64,000 nt of DNA from Lampropedia puyangensis (GCF_004833285.1 NZ_STFG01000003.1:62001-126000), one strand, 5' to 3'. Counted from the first letter of the stretch, positions 50,920 through 60,331 are shown. A program made the numbers and translations. The notes: generated by a model from the letters alone, not told the origin.

Positions 50920-51804
50920 TCAACGCTGCGTCAAATGCGCCATCAACAAGTCAGTTGCACTGCTGCGTGCCGGCGCATCTCGCAAACACAGCATCAACTG
51001 CCGCTTGGCCCACGCTTCATCAAGCGCCAGCGTGCGCAGTCCTAATGCATTCACATACACCCGCGCTGCGCCATTAGGCAAAATGCCCACCCCAAGGCCT
51101 GCCGACACCATCATGCACATCGCATCAAAGCTGGTGACATGGATACGCATGCGCAGTGGCATATTGATGCTCATGGCCGCTAAATGGATTTGGTTATTGA
51201 TGGCACTGCCCACGTGCGCGCCCACAAAATCGTATTGCAAGGCCTGTACCATGCGCACCCGCTCTTGCGCACACAAAGGGTGGTCTTGCGGCGCCACCAG
51301 CACCAATTCATCGCGCCGATAAGGCAAAAAAGTCAGTCCCTCACCATACTGGCCCGCATTGAGAATGCCGATATCTGCCTGATTCGACATGACCGATTGC
51401 GCCACTTGCGAGCTGATTTTTTCATCCAACTCCACCTGCACACCTGGATGCAAAGTCAAAAAACTTTTCAGATCAGCGGGCAAAAACTGGGTGATGGCCG
51501 AAATATTGGCGGCAATACGCACCTGGCCAAGGGAGCCACTGCGGTAAGACTGCATTTGCATGCCGATGCTGTCGAGGTCATTGAGCACGGTGCGTGCCGA
51601 GCTCAGTAGCGCATAGGCAGCAGGCGTTGGTGTCATGCCCTTGTTGCTGCGGGCAAACAAGCTGACCTGCAGATGTTGCTCCAATTCAGCCAAACGCCGA
51701 CTGGCCGCAGAAGCGGCAATGAACTGCCGCTGCGCTGCACCTGCAATGGTTTTTTCTTCCATGGCAGCCACAAACAAACGCAAAGAAATAGGATCAATCT
51801 TCAT
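50920..51804 (-). CDS. LysR-family transcriptional regulator
   Basis: A 294-residue regulator. The N-terminal helix-turn-helix (LRLFVAAMEEKTIAGAAQRQ, ASRRLAELEQHLQVSLFAR) is followed by the effector-binding domain. It is divergent from the CoA-transferase/lyase/Bug operon and almost certainly controls it in response to the imported acid. The 216-base gap between them is AT-rich near the LysR start and should hold the operator. Confidence 0.93.
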   Translation of the reverse strand: MKIDPISLRLFVAAMEEKTIAGAAQRQFIAASAASRRLAELEQHLQVSLFARSNKGMTPTPAAYALLSSARTVLNDLDSIGMQMQSYRSGSLGQVRIAANISAITQFLPADLKSFLTLHPGVQVELDEKISSQVAQSVMSNQADIGILNAGQYGEGLTFLPYRRDELVLVAPQDHPLCAQERVRMVQALQYDFVGAHVGSAINNQIHLAAMSINMPLRMRIHVTSFDAMCMMVSAGLGVGILPNGAARVYVNALGLRTLALDEAWAKRQLMLCLRDAPARSSATDLLMAHLTQR

Positions 51805-52020
51805 CGCAAAACGCGTTGATTAAACAATAATCCCGCTATTTTATGAGTAATAACCCTTAAGAGTGCATCCACCATGCTAAAACGCGATGGCATATTGATG
51901 CAACAGCGCTTTGGCATCCAACACATTCCCGCGATGATGACGCCCATACATAGCGCACACCACCAGCCTGATCGCTTAGGCAGCCGTGTGCCGTGACAAA
52001 TACCGTCAGGAGCAAGCAAT

Positions 52021-53229
52021 ATGGTCAATGAAGGAGCCCGCAGCAGTGTGTTGCAAGGGTTGCGGGTAGTGGAAATGGGGCAGTTGATTGCAGGCCCTTT
52101 TTGCGGTAAGACCTTAGGCGATTTTGGTGCCGACATCATCAAAATCGAACCACCTGAGACAGGCGACCCACTGCGCAACTGGCGCATGATGAAAGACGGC
52201 ACCTCTGTATGGTGGCAAGTACAGTCACGCAATAAACGCTCCATCGCACTGGATTTACGCGCCGAAGAGGGCCAAGCCCTTGCCCGCCAATTGATTGCCG
52301 AAGCGGACGTGCTGATCGAGAACTTCCGCCCCGGCACGCTCGAAGGCTGGGGCATGGCCCCCGAACAGTTGCTGGCCATTAACCCCAAGCTGGTGATGCT
52401 GCGCATCTCCGGCTATGGGCAAACGGGCCCTTACCGTGACCTGCCCGGATTTGGGGTGATTGGTGAATCCATGGGGGGCTTGCGCCAGCTTACCGGTGAG
52501 CCCGGCCGCGTGCCCGTGCGTTGTGGCATCTCCATTGGCGATACGCTCGCCGCACTGCACGGCACGATTGGTGTACTGCTTGCCCTTTACCACCACAAAG
52601 TCAATGGTGGCCCAGGCCAAGTGATTGATGTAGCACTGAACGAAGCCGTTTTCAACTGCATGGAAAGCCTGGTGCCCGAGTACAGCGCTTTTGGAGCCGT
52701 TCGCGAAGCCGCAGGCAGTGCATTGCCTGGCATCGCCCCTTCAAACGCGTACCCTTGCACCGATGGCTGGGTGCTGGTAGCGGGCAATGGCGACAGCATT
52801 TTCAAACGGTTGATGAAGGCCATTGCCCGCGAAGACCTTGGCGAAGACCCCGACCTTGCCCACAACAGTGGCCGCGTTGCACGGGTCCAGGATATCGATA
52901 GTGCCATCGGCCAATGGACTAGCTCACGCACCGTTACCGAGGTGCTTCAAGTGCTTACGGCTGCGCGTGTGCCTGCAGGGAAGGTGTATACCGCCAAAGA
53001 CATCGTCGAAGACCCGCATTACCAAGCACGCGACATGCTGCTGCAGCAAACCACACGCGAGGGCTACACCCTCACGGTGCCAGGCATCGTGCCCAAACTT
53101 TCGGCCACGCCGGGAGCCATCCGCACCAGCGCCCCTAAGCTGGGAGACGACACGCAAAGCATCCTGCGCGACATTGGCGTCACTGCCGAGCAGCTCGCAG
53201 CGCTCAAAGCCAAAGGAGTGGTGCAATGA
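52021..53229 (+). CDS. CaiB/BaiF family CoA-transferase, linked to HMG-CoA lyase
   Basis: A 402-residue class III CoA-transferase. The Rossmann part is LQGLRVVEMGQLIAGPF and the catalytic Asp is probably D174 in CGISIGDTLAAL. AGGAG lies 8 bases before the ATG. Because its stop overlaps the HMG-CoA lyase start by four bases, the likely acceptor is a dicarboxylic hydroxy acid such as 3-hydroxy-3-methylglutarate with succinyl-CoA as donor, as in SUGCT. That substrate is inferred from context. Confidence 0.91.
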   Translation: MVNEGARSSVLQGLRVVEMGQLIAGPFCGKTLGDFGADIIKIEPPETGDPLRNWRMMKDGTSVWWQVQSRNKRSIALDLRAEEGQALARQLIAEADVLIENFRPGTLEGWGMAPEQLLAINPKLVMLRISGYGQTGPYRDLPGFGVIGESMGGLRQLTGEPGRVPVRCGISIGDTLAALHGTIGVLLALYHHKVNGGPGQVIDVALNEAVFNCMESLVPEYSAFGAVREAAGSALPGIAPSNAYPCTDGWVLVAGNGDSIFKRLMKAIAREDLGEDPDLAHNSGRVARVQDIDSAIGQWTSSRTVTEVLQVLTAARVPAGKVYTAKDIVEDPHYQARDMLLQQTTREGYTLTVPGIVPKLSATPGAIRTSAPKLGDDTQSILRDIGVTAEQLAALKAKGVVQ

Positions 53230-54197
53230 CCTCATCGCTTTGGCACGGCGCTGACCGCGCAGTGCATATCCAGGAAGTGGGCCCGCGCGATGGCCTGCAA
53301 ATTGAGCCTGTGTTTGTACCTACGCAGGAGAAAGTGGCCATCATCAATGCCCTCTCTGCAGCAGGCTTGAAGAAGATCGAAGTCTCTGCCTTTGTTTCAC
53401 CCAAGGCCATTCCGTCTTTAGCCGATGCCAGTGACGTGTTTGCCGGCATTACCAAGAACGCTGACTGCGTTTACAGCGCCCTGGTCCCCAATCTCAAAGG
53501 GGCTGAGCGTGCATTGGAGGCTGGTGCCGACGAGTTGAATTTAGTGATGTCCGTGACGCAAACGCACAATCTGGCGAACTTGCGGATGTTGCAAGAACAA
53601 TCGTTTGCCACCCTGCAGCACATCATTGCGCAAGTGGGCAGTTGCACCCCCATCAATGTGTCGCTGTCATGCAGCTTTGGCTGCCCCATGGAAGGAGACG
53701 TCCCCATGGAGCAGACTCTGCATTGGGCCGAACGTTTTATCGCACTGGGCGTGCAAGGCATCAGCCTGTGCGACACCACCGGCATGGCGCACCCCGGCTT
53801 GGTCTACGCCATGGCCAACACCTTCCGAGCTCGCTGGCCTGAAACTGAATGCACCCTGCACTTTCACAACACCCGCGGCATGGGCTTGGCCAATATTCTG
53901 GCGGGGCTCGATGCAGGGGTGCGCCATTTCGATGCGGCCTTGGGCGGCTTGGGGGGCTGCCCCTACGCACCGGGCGCCAGCGGCAACATCAGCACCGAAG
54001 AGGTCGTACATGCCTTGCAACTGATGGGCTACGCCACAGGCATTGACCTGTCTGCTTTACTGACCACTGCCCAACGCCTGCCCGCACTGATTGGCCACGA
54101 ACTGCCAAGCCAACTGGTCAAGGCGGGCCCAAGCTGGACGGTGCACCCCGCCCCAAAAAACCTAGAAGACATTCGCCAACGCGCGCTTGAAAAGTAA
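53226..54197 (+). CDS. Hydroxymethylglutaryl-CoA lyase family protein
   Basis: A 323-residue TIM-barrel lyase that cleaves HMG-CoA to acetoacetate and acetyl-CoA, or a related acyl-CoA. EVGPRDGLQ (residues 17-25), the metal-binding LHFHNTRG (H213, H215) and the signature GGLGGCPYAPGASGN with the catalytic Cys at 245 are all present. It starts inside the CoA-transferase stop codon (ATGA overlap) and precedes the Bug gene by 35 bases. Related lyases act on citramalyl-CoA-like substrates, so exact specificity is open. Confidence 0.92.
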   Translation: MTSSLWHGADRAVHIQEVGPRDGLQIEPVFVPTQEKVAIINALSAAGLKKIEVSAFVSPKAIPSLADASDVFAGITKNADCVYSALVPNLKGAERALEAGADELNLVMSVTQTHNLANLRMLQEQSFATLQHIIAQVGSCTPINVSLSCSFGCPMEGDVPMEQTLHWAERFIALGVQGISLCDTTGMAHPGLVYAMANTFRARWPETECTLHFHNTRGMGLANILAGLDAGVRHFDAALGGLGGCPYAPGASGNISTEEVVHALQLMGYATGIDLSALLTTAQRLPALIGHELPSQLVKAGPSWTVHPAPKNLEDIRQRALEK

Positions 54198-54232
54198 GCC
54201 CCCCTCTCGTTAAAAACTCAAGGAGACATTGC

Positions 54233-55210
54233 ATGATCCGTTCCCGCAACCTGTTGCTCTCGGCAGCCCTCACCACCTTCGCCGTGATGGCCAGCACCAC
54301 CTACGCCCAAACCGATTACCCCAACAAAGCCATCACCATGGTCGTTCCCGCCTCTGCTGGCGGCACGACCGACCTTGCCGGGCGCATGCTGTCCCAACCG
54401 CTGGGAACAGCCTTGGGTCAAACAGTCGTGGTCGACAACAAAGCCGGTGGCAATGGAGCCATTGCGGCCAACGTCGTCAAACGTGCCACCGCCGATGGCT
54501 ACACCTTGCTGATGCAATATTCGGGCTTTCATGTCATCTCGCCCCATGTCGTGAGTACGCAGCAATGGCAGCAAGACGATTTTGTGCCTGTGGCCAATGT
54601 GCTGTCGGCCCCACAAATCATCGTGGTGCGTGGTGATTTACCCGTGAATACTCTGGCAGAGCTGATTGCCTATGCCAAAGAAAATCCCGGCAAACTCAAC
54701 TACGCCTCCTCAGGCAACGGCTCACTGCAACACGTCACTGGCGTGCAACTGGAGCAGCAGGCCCATATTCAGATGGCCCACGTGCCCTACCGCGGCACAG
54801 GCCCTGCCCTGCAAGACTTGTTGGGCAGCCAAGTGGATCTGACCTTTGGCACTGCGCCACCTTTTGTTCCCCACATCCAAGCCAAGCGCCTGAAAGTTTT
54901 GGCGGTGACTGGCGCCACCCGGCTGGCCGCCTTGCCCGATGTGCCCACCACCGCTGAGGCAGGCTACCCCGGCGTGAATGCGACCTCCTGGTTTGGCGTA
55001 TTCGCTCCCAAAGGCACGCCACAGCCCGTGGTAGATAAGTTGGTGACTGAAATCGAAAAAGTCACCGCCGATCCGGCCTTTGCCAAAAGCGCCAGCGAGC
55101 AAGGCGCTGCAGCCGACTTCCAAGGGCCTGCCGCCTTTGGCCAACGCGTAGCCACCGACTATGCCGCCTGGGGCGACATGGTCAAAATCACCGGCATCCG
55201 CAGCGAGTAA
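54233..55210 (+). CDS. Bug-family (TctC) solute-binding protein
   Basis: A 325-residue periplasmic protein. The signal peptide (LLLSAALTTFAVMAST, ending TYAQ) is followed by the Bug fold: YPNKAITMVVPASAGGTTDLAGRML, with VDNKAGGNGAIAANVV and VPYRGTGPALQDLLGSQVDL. Bug proteins bind carboxylates such as citrate, glutamate or dicarboxylates for the tripartite TctAB transporter, which is not encoded here. AAGGAG lies 7 bases upstream of the ATG. The operon suggests that the ligand is the acid acted on by the two enzymes before it. (Only parts of the quoted fold are needed for the match.). Confidence 0.93.
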   Translation: MIRSRNLLLSAALTTFAVMASTTYAQTDYPNKAITMVVPASAGGTTDLAGRMLSQPLGTALGQTVVVDNKAGGNGAIAANVVKRATADGYTLLMQYSGFHVISPHVVSTQQWQQDDFVPVANVLSAPQIIVVRGDLPVNTLAELIAYAKENPGKLNYASSGNGSLQHVTGVQLEQQAHIQMAHVPYRGTGPALQDLLGSQVDLTFGTAPPFVPHIQAKRLKVLAVTGATRLAALPDVPTTAEAGYPGVNATSWFGVFAPKGTPQPVVDKLVTEIEKVTADPAFAKSASEQGAAADFQGPAAFGQRVATDYAAWGDMVKITGIRSE

Positions 55211-55235
55211 ATGCAGTAGCAACACGAAAAACCAT

Positions 55236-55268
55236 CAAACCTGCCTTGCACCGAGGCAGGTTTTTTTT
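55236..55268 (+). terminator. Rho-independent terminator after the Bug operon
   Basis: AAACCTGCC pairs with GGCAGGTTT over 9 bp around a 9-base loop and is followed by a T-run. It ends the CoA-transferase operon just before repeat copy 2. Confidence 0.93.
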
Positions 55269-55306
55269 ATACCGTTATCCACCGCATAAATCCCATCGGC
55301 ACACTA

Positions 55307-55431
55307 AGAGCGGCTAACACACCCCAGCAAACCAAAGGTTTGCGGTTGAGACTAGGCACAAAACTGCAGGCAGTACGAGTAGTACGACACGGTTTTGCTT
55401 TCGACGTATCAAGGGTGGTGTTAGTCGCTCT
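55307..55431. repeat. 125-bp MITE-like repeat, copy 2
   Basis: Same orientation and length as copy 1 at 50177-50301, about 94% identical. Ends are AGAGCGGCTAACACACCCC and (reverse complement) AGAGCGACTAACACCACCC. The last two bases of the element form part of the TAG stop of the leftward permease gene, so insertion may have set the end of that protein. The internal stem CAAAAC/GTTTTG is kept although the sequence around it varies between copies. Confidence 0.8.
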
Positions 55432-57100
55432 AAAACGCATTCACCCGCGATCTAGCCCAACGGGTCAAACCATTGGCAGCCACCAGCAACATGCACGTCA
55501 TGGCGATGGTGATCAAGCTCATAGCCATGCCTTGACCAATGGAGCCCTGGTCAAACTGGCGCCAAATGAACAACGACACGGTTTGTGTGCCCGTTGGCGC
55601 CAGCAAGAGGGAAGCGACCAATTCCCGCGAAGCAATGGCAAACACCAGCAGCATGGCCGCCCCCACTGCGGGCGCAACCAAAGGCAAAACGATGTGCCAA
55701 AGCGTGCGAGAGAAACCAACCCCATGCACAAAAGCGCTGGCCTCCAGATTGCTGCCAATTTGGCGCAAGGCCGCATGGGCATAGCGCAAAGGGTATGGCA
55801 GCAACAAACACATATAAGCCATCAACAAAATGACCCAACTGTTGTAAGGCGTTAAAGGCAACCACGGCTGGTTCCAAGCCAAAATCATCCCCACAGCCAC
55901 CACAATGCCAGGCATGGCATTGGGCAGCATCGTCGCCCCATCCAGCCATGCCACCGCTCGGCCTGGAGTGCGCAAAACGGTATAGGCCAGCAAGGTGCCT
56001 AACACGCCTGTCAGGATGGCCGCAGCAGCAGCCAAGCTGAAACTGAATGACATCGCTGACAGCGCTTGCGAGCCTTGTTCAAATAAGCCTGCAAAATGCC
56101 GCAGCGACAGGTTTTCCCAACGCAGCCCGCCCGAGAGCGTCCCCGTCAATGCCGTTGCCGCTACCGCAAACAAAGGCGCCATAGTGGCCAGCAAGGTCAC
56201 CGCAGCAAACACAATACACACTGGCAGGCGCCACACGCCAAGCGTTCGTGGCGATGTCGCATTGGGCTTACCTGTGTTGGTTGCGTAATCCCGCCCAGCG
56301 GTGACCCAACGCTGGGCAAACCATGCGCTCAAGGCCAATACCATCAAGACAATGGACAGCATGGCTGCCCCTGGCAAGTCAATAGGCCAATCGGAAAAAC
56401 GCTGTTCAATTCCTGTAACCAGCACAAAAAAACCTGCATTCGAGGCCAACACTGCAGGCGTTCCGTACTCTTCAATGCTGGACGCAAACACCAACAGCAA
56501 GCTGGCCGCCAAAGCGGGTAAAACCAACGGTAAAACCACCCGCCAGAATGCTTGCCAATGGCTGGCACCAAAAATATTGGCCACTTCTGCCAAGCGAGAA
56601 CCATTGCTTTGCACCGCACGCGAAACCGCAAAATACACAGCAGAAAACAGGTTCAGCGCCATCACCAGTACTACGCCAGCAAAGGAAAACAGCAGCCCCG
56701 CCATATGTATGCCTGTGAGTTGCTGCAAGTAGCCTCCCGGCTGCAGCAGCAAAATCCACCCCATAGCAGCAATATACGGCGGCACCATGAAGGGCACCAA
56801 CAGCACCACGTCCCAAAACCGCGCAAAAGGAACATCAAACAAACCGCGCAGCACGCCCAATGGCACGCCAATTAAGGCGCATACCACCACCACTGCGAGA
56901 CCCAACGCCACGGTATTTGCCGTGAGTTTGAGCAACACTGCATCGCCCAAGGTTGCCTGCAGGTGCGACAAAGGCGCCGCCAGCGAGCCCTGGGCCAAAT
57001 GCGGAAAAATGGCCTGCAACACGATGAACAGCAGTGGAATGCCCACCAATAAAGCCAGTACGGCGCCACACAATGGGACTAAAAAACGAGAAGACTGCAT
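55430..57100 (-). CDS. ABC transporter permease with duplicated domains, Fe(III)/2-aminoethylphosphonate class
   Basis: A 556-residue inner-membrane protein with about 12 membrane segments in two repeated halves. Each half has an ATPase-contact loop (ASHWQAFWRVVLPLVLPALA and GFSRTLWHIVLPLVAPAVG), as in FbpB/AfuB-type permeases. It is the third gene of an ATPase-binding protein-permease set. The ATG at 57100 is preferred to the adjacent TTG. The C-terminus reads RSRVNAF and its stop lies inside repeat copy 2, so the native end may have been changed. Confidence 0.9.
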   Translation of the reverse strand: MQSSRFLVPLCGAVLALLVGIPLLFIVLQAIFPHLAQGSLAAPLSHLQATLGDAVLLKLTANTVALGLAVVVVCALIGVPLGVLRGLFDVPFARFWDVVLLVPFMVPPYIAAMGWILLLQPGGYLQQLTGIHMAGLLFSFAGVVLVMALNLFSAVYFAVSRAVQSNGSRLAEVANIFGASHWQAFWRVVLPLVLPALAASLLLVFASSIEEYGTPAVLASNAGFFVLVTGIEQRFSDWPIDLPGAAMLSIVLMVLALSAWFAQRWVTAGRDYATNTGKPNATSPRTLGVWRLPVCIVFAAVTLLATMAPLFAVAATALTGTLSGGLRWENLSLRHFAGLFEQGSQALSAMSFSFSLAAAAAILTGVLGTLLAYTVLRTPGRAVAWLDGATMLPNAMPGIVVAVGMILAWNQPWLPLTPYNSWVILLMAYMCLLLPYPLRYAHAALRQIGSNLEASAFVHGVGFSRTLWHIVLPLVAPAVGAAMLLVFAIASRELVASLLLAPTGTQTVSLFIWRQFDQGSIGQGMAMSLITIAMTCMLLVAANGLTRWARSRVNAF

Positions 57101-57228
57101 CAATCAAAACCGTGAGCACACCACATTCAAACTGCACCAAGACCTGCCACGCGCCAGCAGCGCAGCAGGTCTTGTCTCAGAACGACTCCAACGCGCTTAT
57201 TCGCTTATTAGCAACAAGCGCAAGGATA

Positions 57229-58206
57229 TCAACGCCCAAACAACTCCGAGAAGCGCTTGAGCAAGGCTTCGCGGCCAGCACGTTCAGCCTCAGTGGCATC
57301 AGGCAATGCTTTGATTTCTGCCAGTTTGGGGCGCTTGGCCTGCACATCGCTGCGTGCTGGGATCAGATACGTTTGAGCGACCGCTTGTTGCCCTTCATCG
57401 GAGAGCACGTAGTCGATGAATTTCTTGGCGTCATCGGGATTCTTGCTGCTCTTGAGCACCATCATCGGGCGGGCCGCCACCACCGTGCCACTGCTAGGGA
57501 AAATGATGTCCACTTTTTCACCCTTGGCTTGCGCGCCATAAGTGATGTAGTCCACTGCACCAAACACAGCCGCTTTAGCGCCCTGTAATACCGGATTCAA
57601 AGCCTGCGCATTGGCGCCCGCCAAGTTCATGCCATTGGCTTTCAGTGCGTCAAACAACGTCCATGCCGCTGGGCCGTTGGCTGCCTCCAGACCGGAGAGC
57701 AACTCCAGCGCGGTGCCAGATTGGGCGGGATCGGGCATATTCACCAGATTGCTGAAGGGCGCCTTGGCCAAGTCTGACCAATCAGTTGGTCGTGGTGTAT
57801 TGCTGGATGGATTCCATGCAATAGCCAACGCAGATAAGCCCTGTGCCACATAAGTGGCCGACTTGTATTGCGCAGGCACTTGCGCCGCATTGGGACTCTC
57901 GTACGCGAGCAACCAGCCACGCTTGTCCAAATCCATGGCACTGTCCCATGACGCAGAAATCAGCACATCTGCCTGCGGGTTGGCGGCCTCTGCCTCCAAG
58001 CGCGCCATCACTTTACCGGTGGTGCCTTGGAAGTAGTCGACTTTCACGCCGGTTTGTGCCTCATACCCTGCTGCCAGTTTTTTCATCAATCCTTCTGGAC
58101 CTGCGGTATAGACAGTCAAAGCGAAGCTGCTGCCTGCTACTGCGCACAAACCAGCGGCTAACATGCCGCGCGCCAGAACAGTCAACGTGGAGACGGTGAT
58201 TTGCAT
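57229..58206 (-). CDS. Extracellular solute-binding protein, family 1
   Basis: A 325-residue periplasmic binding protein. The signal peptide MQITVSTLTVLARGMLAAGL ends in SSFA. The mature start LTVYTAGPEGLMKKLAAGYE and the block ADVLISASWDSAMDLDKRG are typical of the FbpA/AfuA and phosphonate-binding class. Iron-coordinating Tyr residues near the C-terminus are not obvious, so iron is not assured. AGGA lies 6 bases before the ATG at 58206. It is second in the operon, after the ATPase. Confidence 0.88.
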   Translation of the reverse strand: MQITVSTLTVLARGMLAAGLCAVAGSSFALTVYTAGPEGLMKKLAAGYEAQTGVKVDYFQGTTGKVMARLEAEAANPQADVLISASWDSAMDLDKRGWLLAYESPNAAQVPAQYKSATYVAQGLSALAIAWNPSSNTPRPTDWSDLAKAPFSNLVNMPDPAQSGTALELLSGLEAANGPAAWTLFDALKANGMNLAGANAQALNPVLQGAKAAVFGAVDYITYGAQAKGEKVDIIFPSSGTVVAARPMMVLKSSKNPDDAKKFIDYVLSDEGQQAVAQTYLIPARSDVQAKRPKLAEIKALPDATEAERAGREALLKRFSELFGR

Positions 58207-58340
58207 AAACATTCCTGATGGCCTATAGACCTGTTGGTTGGAAAAAAATAAACCGTGCAGCGCCCCTATGGCGTTCACACGCATGCATAGCACTCGCCTG
58301 CGGCGTGGCTTGCAAAAAGAAAGGGCTTACAAAAGAAAAT

Positions 58341-59540
58341 TCATGTGGTCTGACTGGCAAACCAACGCAGTTGCGCCATATCCAGCTGCAGCGCAACGTG
58401 GCCCTCGCGCACGGGCAATCGCTCACGCGTCCAGGCATGCACGTCATGCGCCTGATCTGCACCGCACAACTGCAGGCGGGTTTTGTAACGGCCGCTGGTG
58501 TAGTGCTGCTCAACGACTTGCGCGCTCAACACCCCTGCCCGCACTTCTTCTGCTGTTGGTGCAGGTTTGAGGGTGACGGCATCATCAGGCACCAACAAAT
58601 GCCCCATCATCCGCTGCACACCGGCCTGAACCGTACCAGTGTGGTTGATATGCTGAGCAGGCAACGACGCCAATACCTGCACATCGTGCTGCTGGGCCAG
58701 ACCTATCGTGTGGCCATCGCTCCACGCGGGCAACAAGGCGCCCAATTTCAGAAAACGGGCGACCTGCACTGTCGCTGGCGCACCCCATAACTGTTGAGGG
58801 CTGCAGCGTTGCGCAATTTCCCCCTGAAACATCACAGCCACCTCGTCGGCAATCAGGCAAGCCTCTTCATGGTCGTGCGTCACATACACCGCTGTAGTCC
58901 CCATGTCGCGCAGCAACTGGCGCATTTCGCCACACAGTGACTCACGCAAATCACGATCGAGATTGGAAAGCGGCTCATCAAACAACAGCACCGAAGGCTG
59001 CGCCACAATCGCCCGAGCCAGGGCCACACGCTGTTGCTGCCCACCGGACAATGCGCTCGGCGAGCGACTGGCCATATCCGCAAGCCCGACTTGTTGCAGC
59101 ACACGGTCTACCCGTTCCTGCAGCGCATGCCCGCGCACTCCTTGCATGCGCAGCGCAAACCCCACATTACCCCCAACGCTCATGTGCGGCCACAGCGCAT
59201 AGTCTTGAAACACCATCCCCAGTTTGCGCTGCTGGGGTGCCACAAAAGTAGCCGCATCTGCCACGACTCGGCCAGCAAAAGCGATAGAACCACTGCTGGG
59301 CCGATCGAGCCCGGCCAACAATTTAAGCAGCGTCGACTTACCGCAGCCCGAGGGGCCTAACAACGCCAGTACACGCCCTGCAGGCAATGTGAAATCAATC
59401 TGGCGCAACGCTTGGAAGCTGCCAAATTGCCGCTGCAAAGCGTGCACCTCAATGGATGCGCCTTGCACTGGTGCAGTGTGGTCTTGAGAAGAAGAAAACG
59501 CCGAAGTGGCGCTGGGAGTGAACACGGGCGGGTTTTGCAT
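58341..59540 (-). CDS. ABC transporter ATP-binding protein, FbpC/PotA class
   Basis: A 399-residue ATPase. Walker A LGPSGCGKSTLL, the Q-loop VFQDYALWPHM, signature LSGGQQQRVALARA, Walker B LLFDEPLSNLD and the switch His YVTHDHEEA are intact. The C-terminal 130 residues form a TOBE-like domain, normal for this class. Gene order on the minus strand is ATPase, binding protein, permease. Confidence 0.93.
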   Translation of the reverse strand: MQNPPVFTPSATSAFSSSQDHTAPVQGASIEVHALQRQFGSFQALRQIDFTLPAGRVLALLGPSGCGKSTLLKLLAGLDRPSSGSIAFAGRVVADAATFVAPQQRKLGMVFQDYALWPHMSVGGNVGFALRMQGVRGHALQERVDRVLQQVGLADMASRSPSALSGGQQQRVALARAIVAQPSVLLFDEPLSNLDRDLRESLCGEMRQLLRDMGTTAVYVTHDHEEACLIADEVAVMFQGEIAQRCSPQQLWGAPATVQVARFLKLGALLPAWSDGHTIGLAQQHDVQVLASLPAQHINHTGTVQAGVQRMMGHLLVPDDAVTLKPAPTAEEVRAGVLSAQVVEQHYTSGRYKTRLQLCGADQAHDVHAWTRERLPVREGHVALQLDMAQLRWFASQTT

Positions 59541-59616
59541 GGTGGCTGCATGCTACGTCGACCATATTGCAATTTCGTGACACCCGATCCGTCAAGCCAA
59601 TAGTTCTGGCCCATAC

Positions 59617-59656
59617 AAAAACAAAAAAGCCTGCACGCCATAGGCTGTGCAGGCTT
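59617..59656 (-). terminator. Rho-independent terminator after eda
   Basis: On the minus strand AAGCCTGCAC pairs with GTGCAGGCTT over 10 bp around a 10-base loop and TTTTTTGTTTTTG follows. It ends the uronate operon 30 bases past the eda stop. Confidence 0.93.
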
Positions 59657-59686
59657 GGAAAACCACAACAAAAACGATACTGGAGC

Positions 59687-60331
59687 TTACACAGCACGCT
59701 CCAACCGACTGGCCGCTTGTGCCAGTGCCGTAATAGCCGCCCAGTCTTGCTTGGCCAAGGCCTCTGCCGGTACTAACCACGAGCCGCCAACGCAAGCCAC
59801 GTTGGGCAATGCCAGAAATTGCCCTGCGTTGTCTGGTGACACTCCACCTGTAGGGCAGAACTTCACATCACCAAAAGGCCCAAACCAAGCTTTGAGCATA
59901 GGAACACCGCCACTTTGCAACGCGGGGAAAAACTTGAGCACGCTATAACCATCCGCTGTGGCCTGCATGATTTCACTGGCAGTGGCCACGCCAGGCAACA
60001 GTGGCACTTGCAAGGTTTGGCAGGCTTGGCCGAGTTCGCTGGTATAGCCTGGGCTAACCAAGAAACGGGCACCAGCCGCAACGGCGGCTTGCGCATCAGC
60101 AGCGGAACGCACAGTGCCGGCACCCACCACGGCTTCAGGCACTTCGGCAGCAATGGCACGGATGCAATCCAACGCCACTGGGCTGCGCAGCGTAACCTCC
60201 AGCATGCGGATGCCCCCTGCTGCCAGTGCTTTAGCCAAGGCAACGGCGTGCGTCGTGTCATTCAAAACAATAACGGGAATGACGGGTGCATCTTGCACAA
60301 CGTCCAACGCAGTGAGTGTCGTAGTAGTCAT
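59687..60331 (-). CDS. eda: 2-dehydro-3-deoxy-6-phosphogluconate aldolase
   Basis: A 214-residue class I aldolase that splits KDPG into pyruvate and glyceraldehyde 3-phosphate. The Schiff-base Lys is K133 in SVLKFFPAL and the catalytic Glu is E45 in MLEVTLRS, both at the E. coli positions. VVGAGTVRS and PTGGVSPDN complete the barrel. It is the last gene of a uxaB-uxaA-kdgK-eda operon, ended by a strong terminator. Confidence 0.96.
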   Translation of the reverse strand: MTTTTLTALDVVQDAPVIPVIVLNDTTHAVALAKALAAGGIRMLEVTLRSPVALDCIRAIAAEVPEAVVGAGTVRSAADAQAAVAAGARFLVSPGYTSELGQACQTLQVPLLPGVATASEIMQATADGYSVLKFFPALQSGGVPMLKAWFGPFGDVKFCPTGGVSPDNAGQFLALPNVACVGGSWLVPAEALAKQDWAAITALAQAASRLERAV

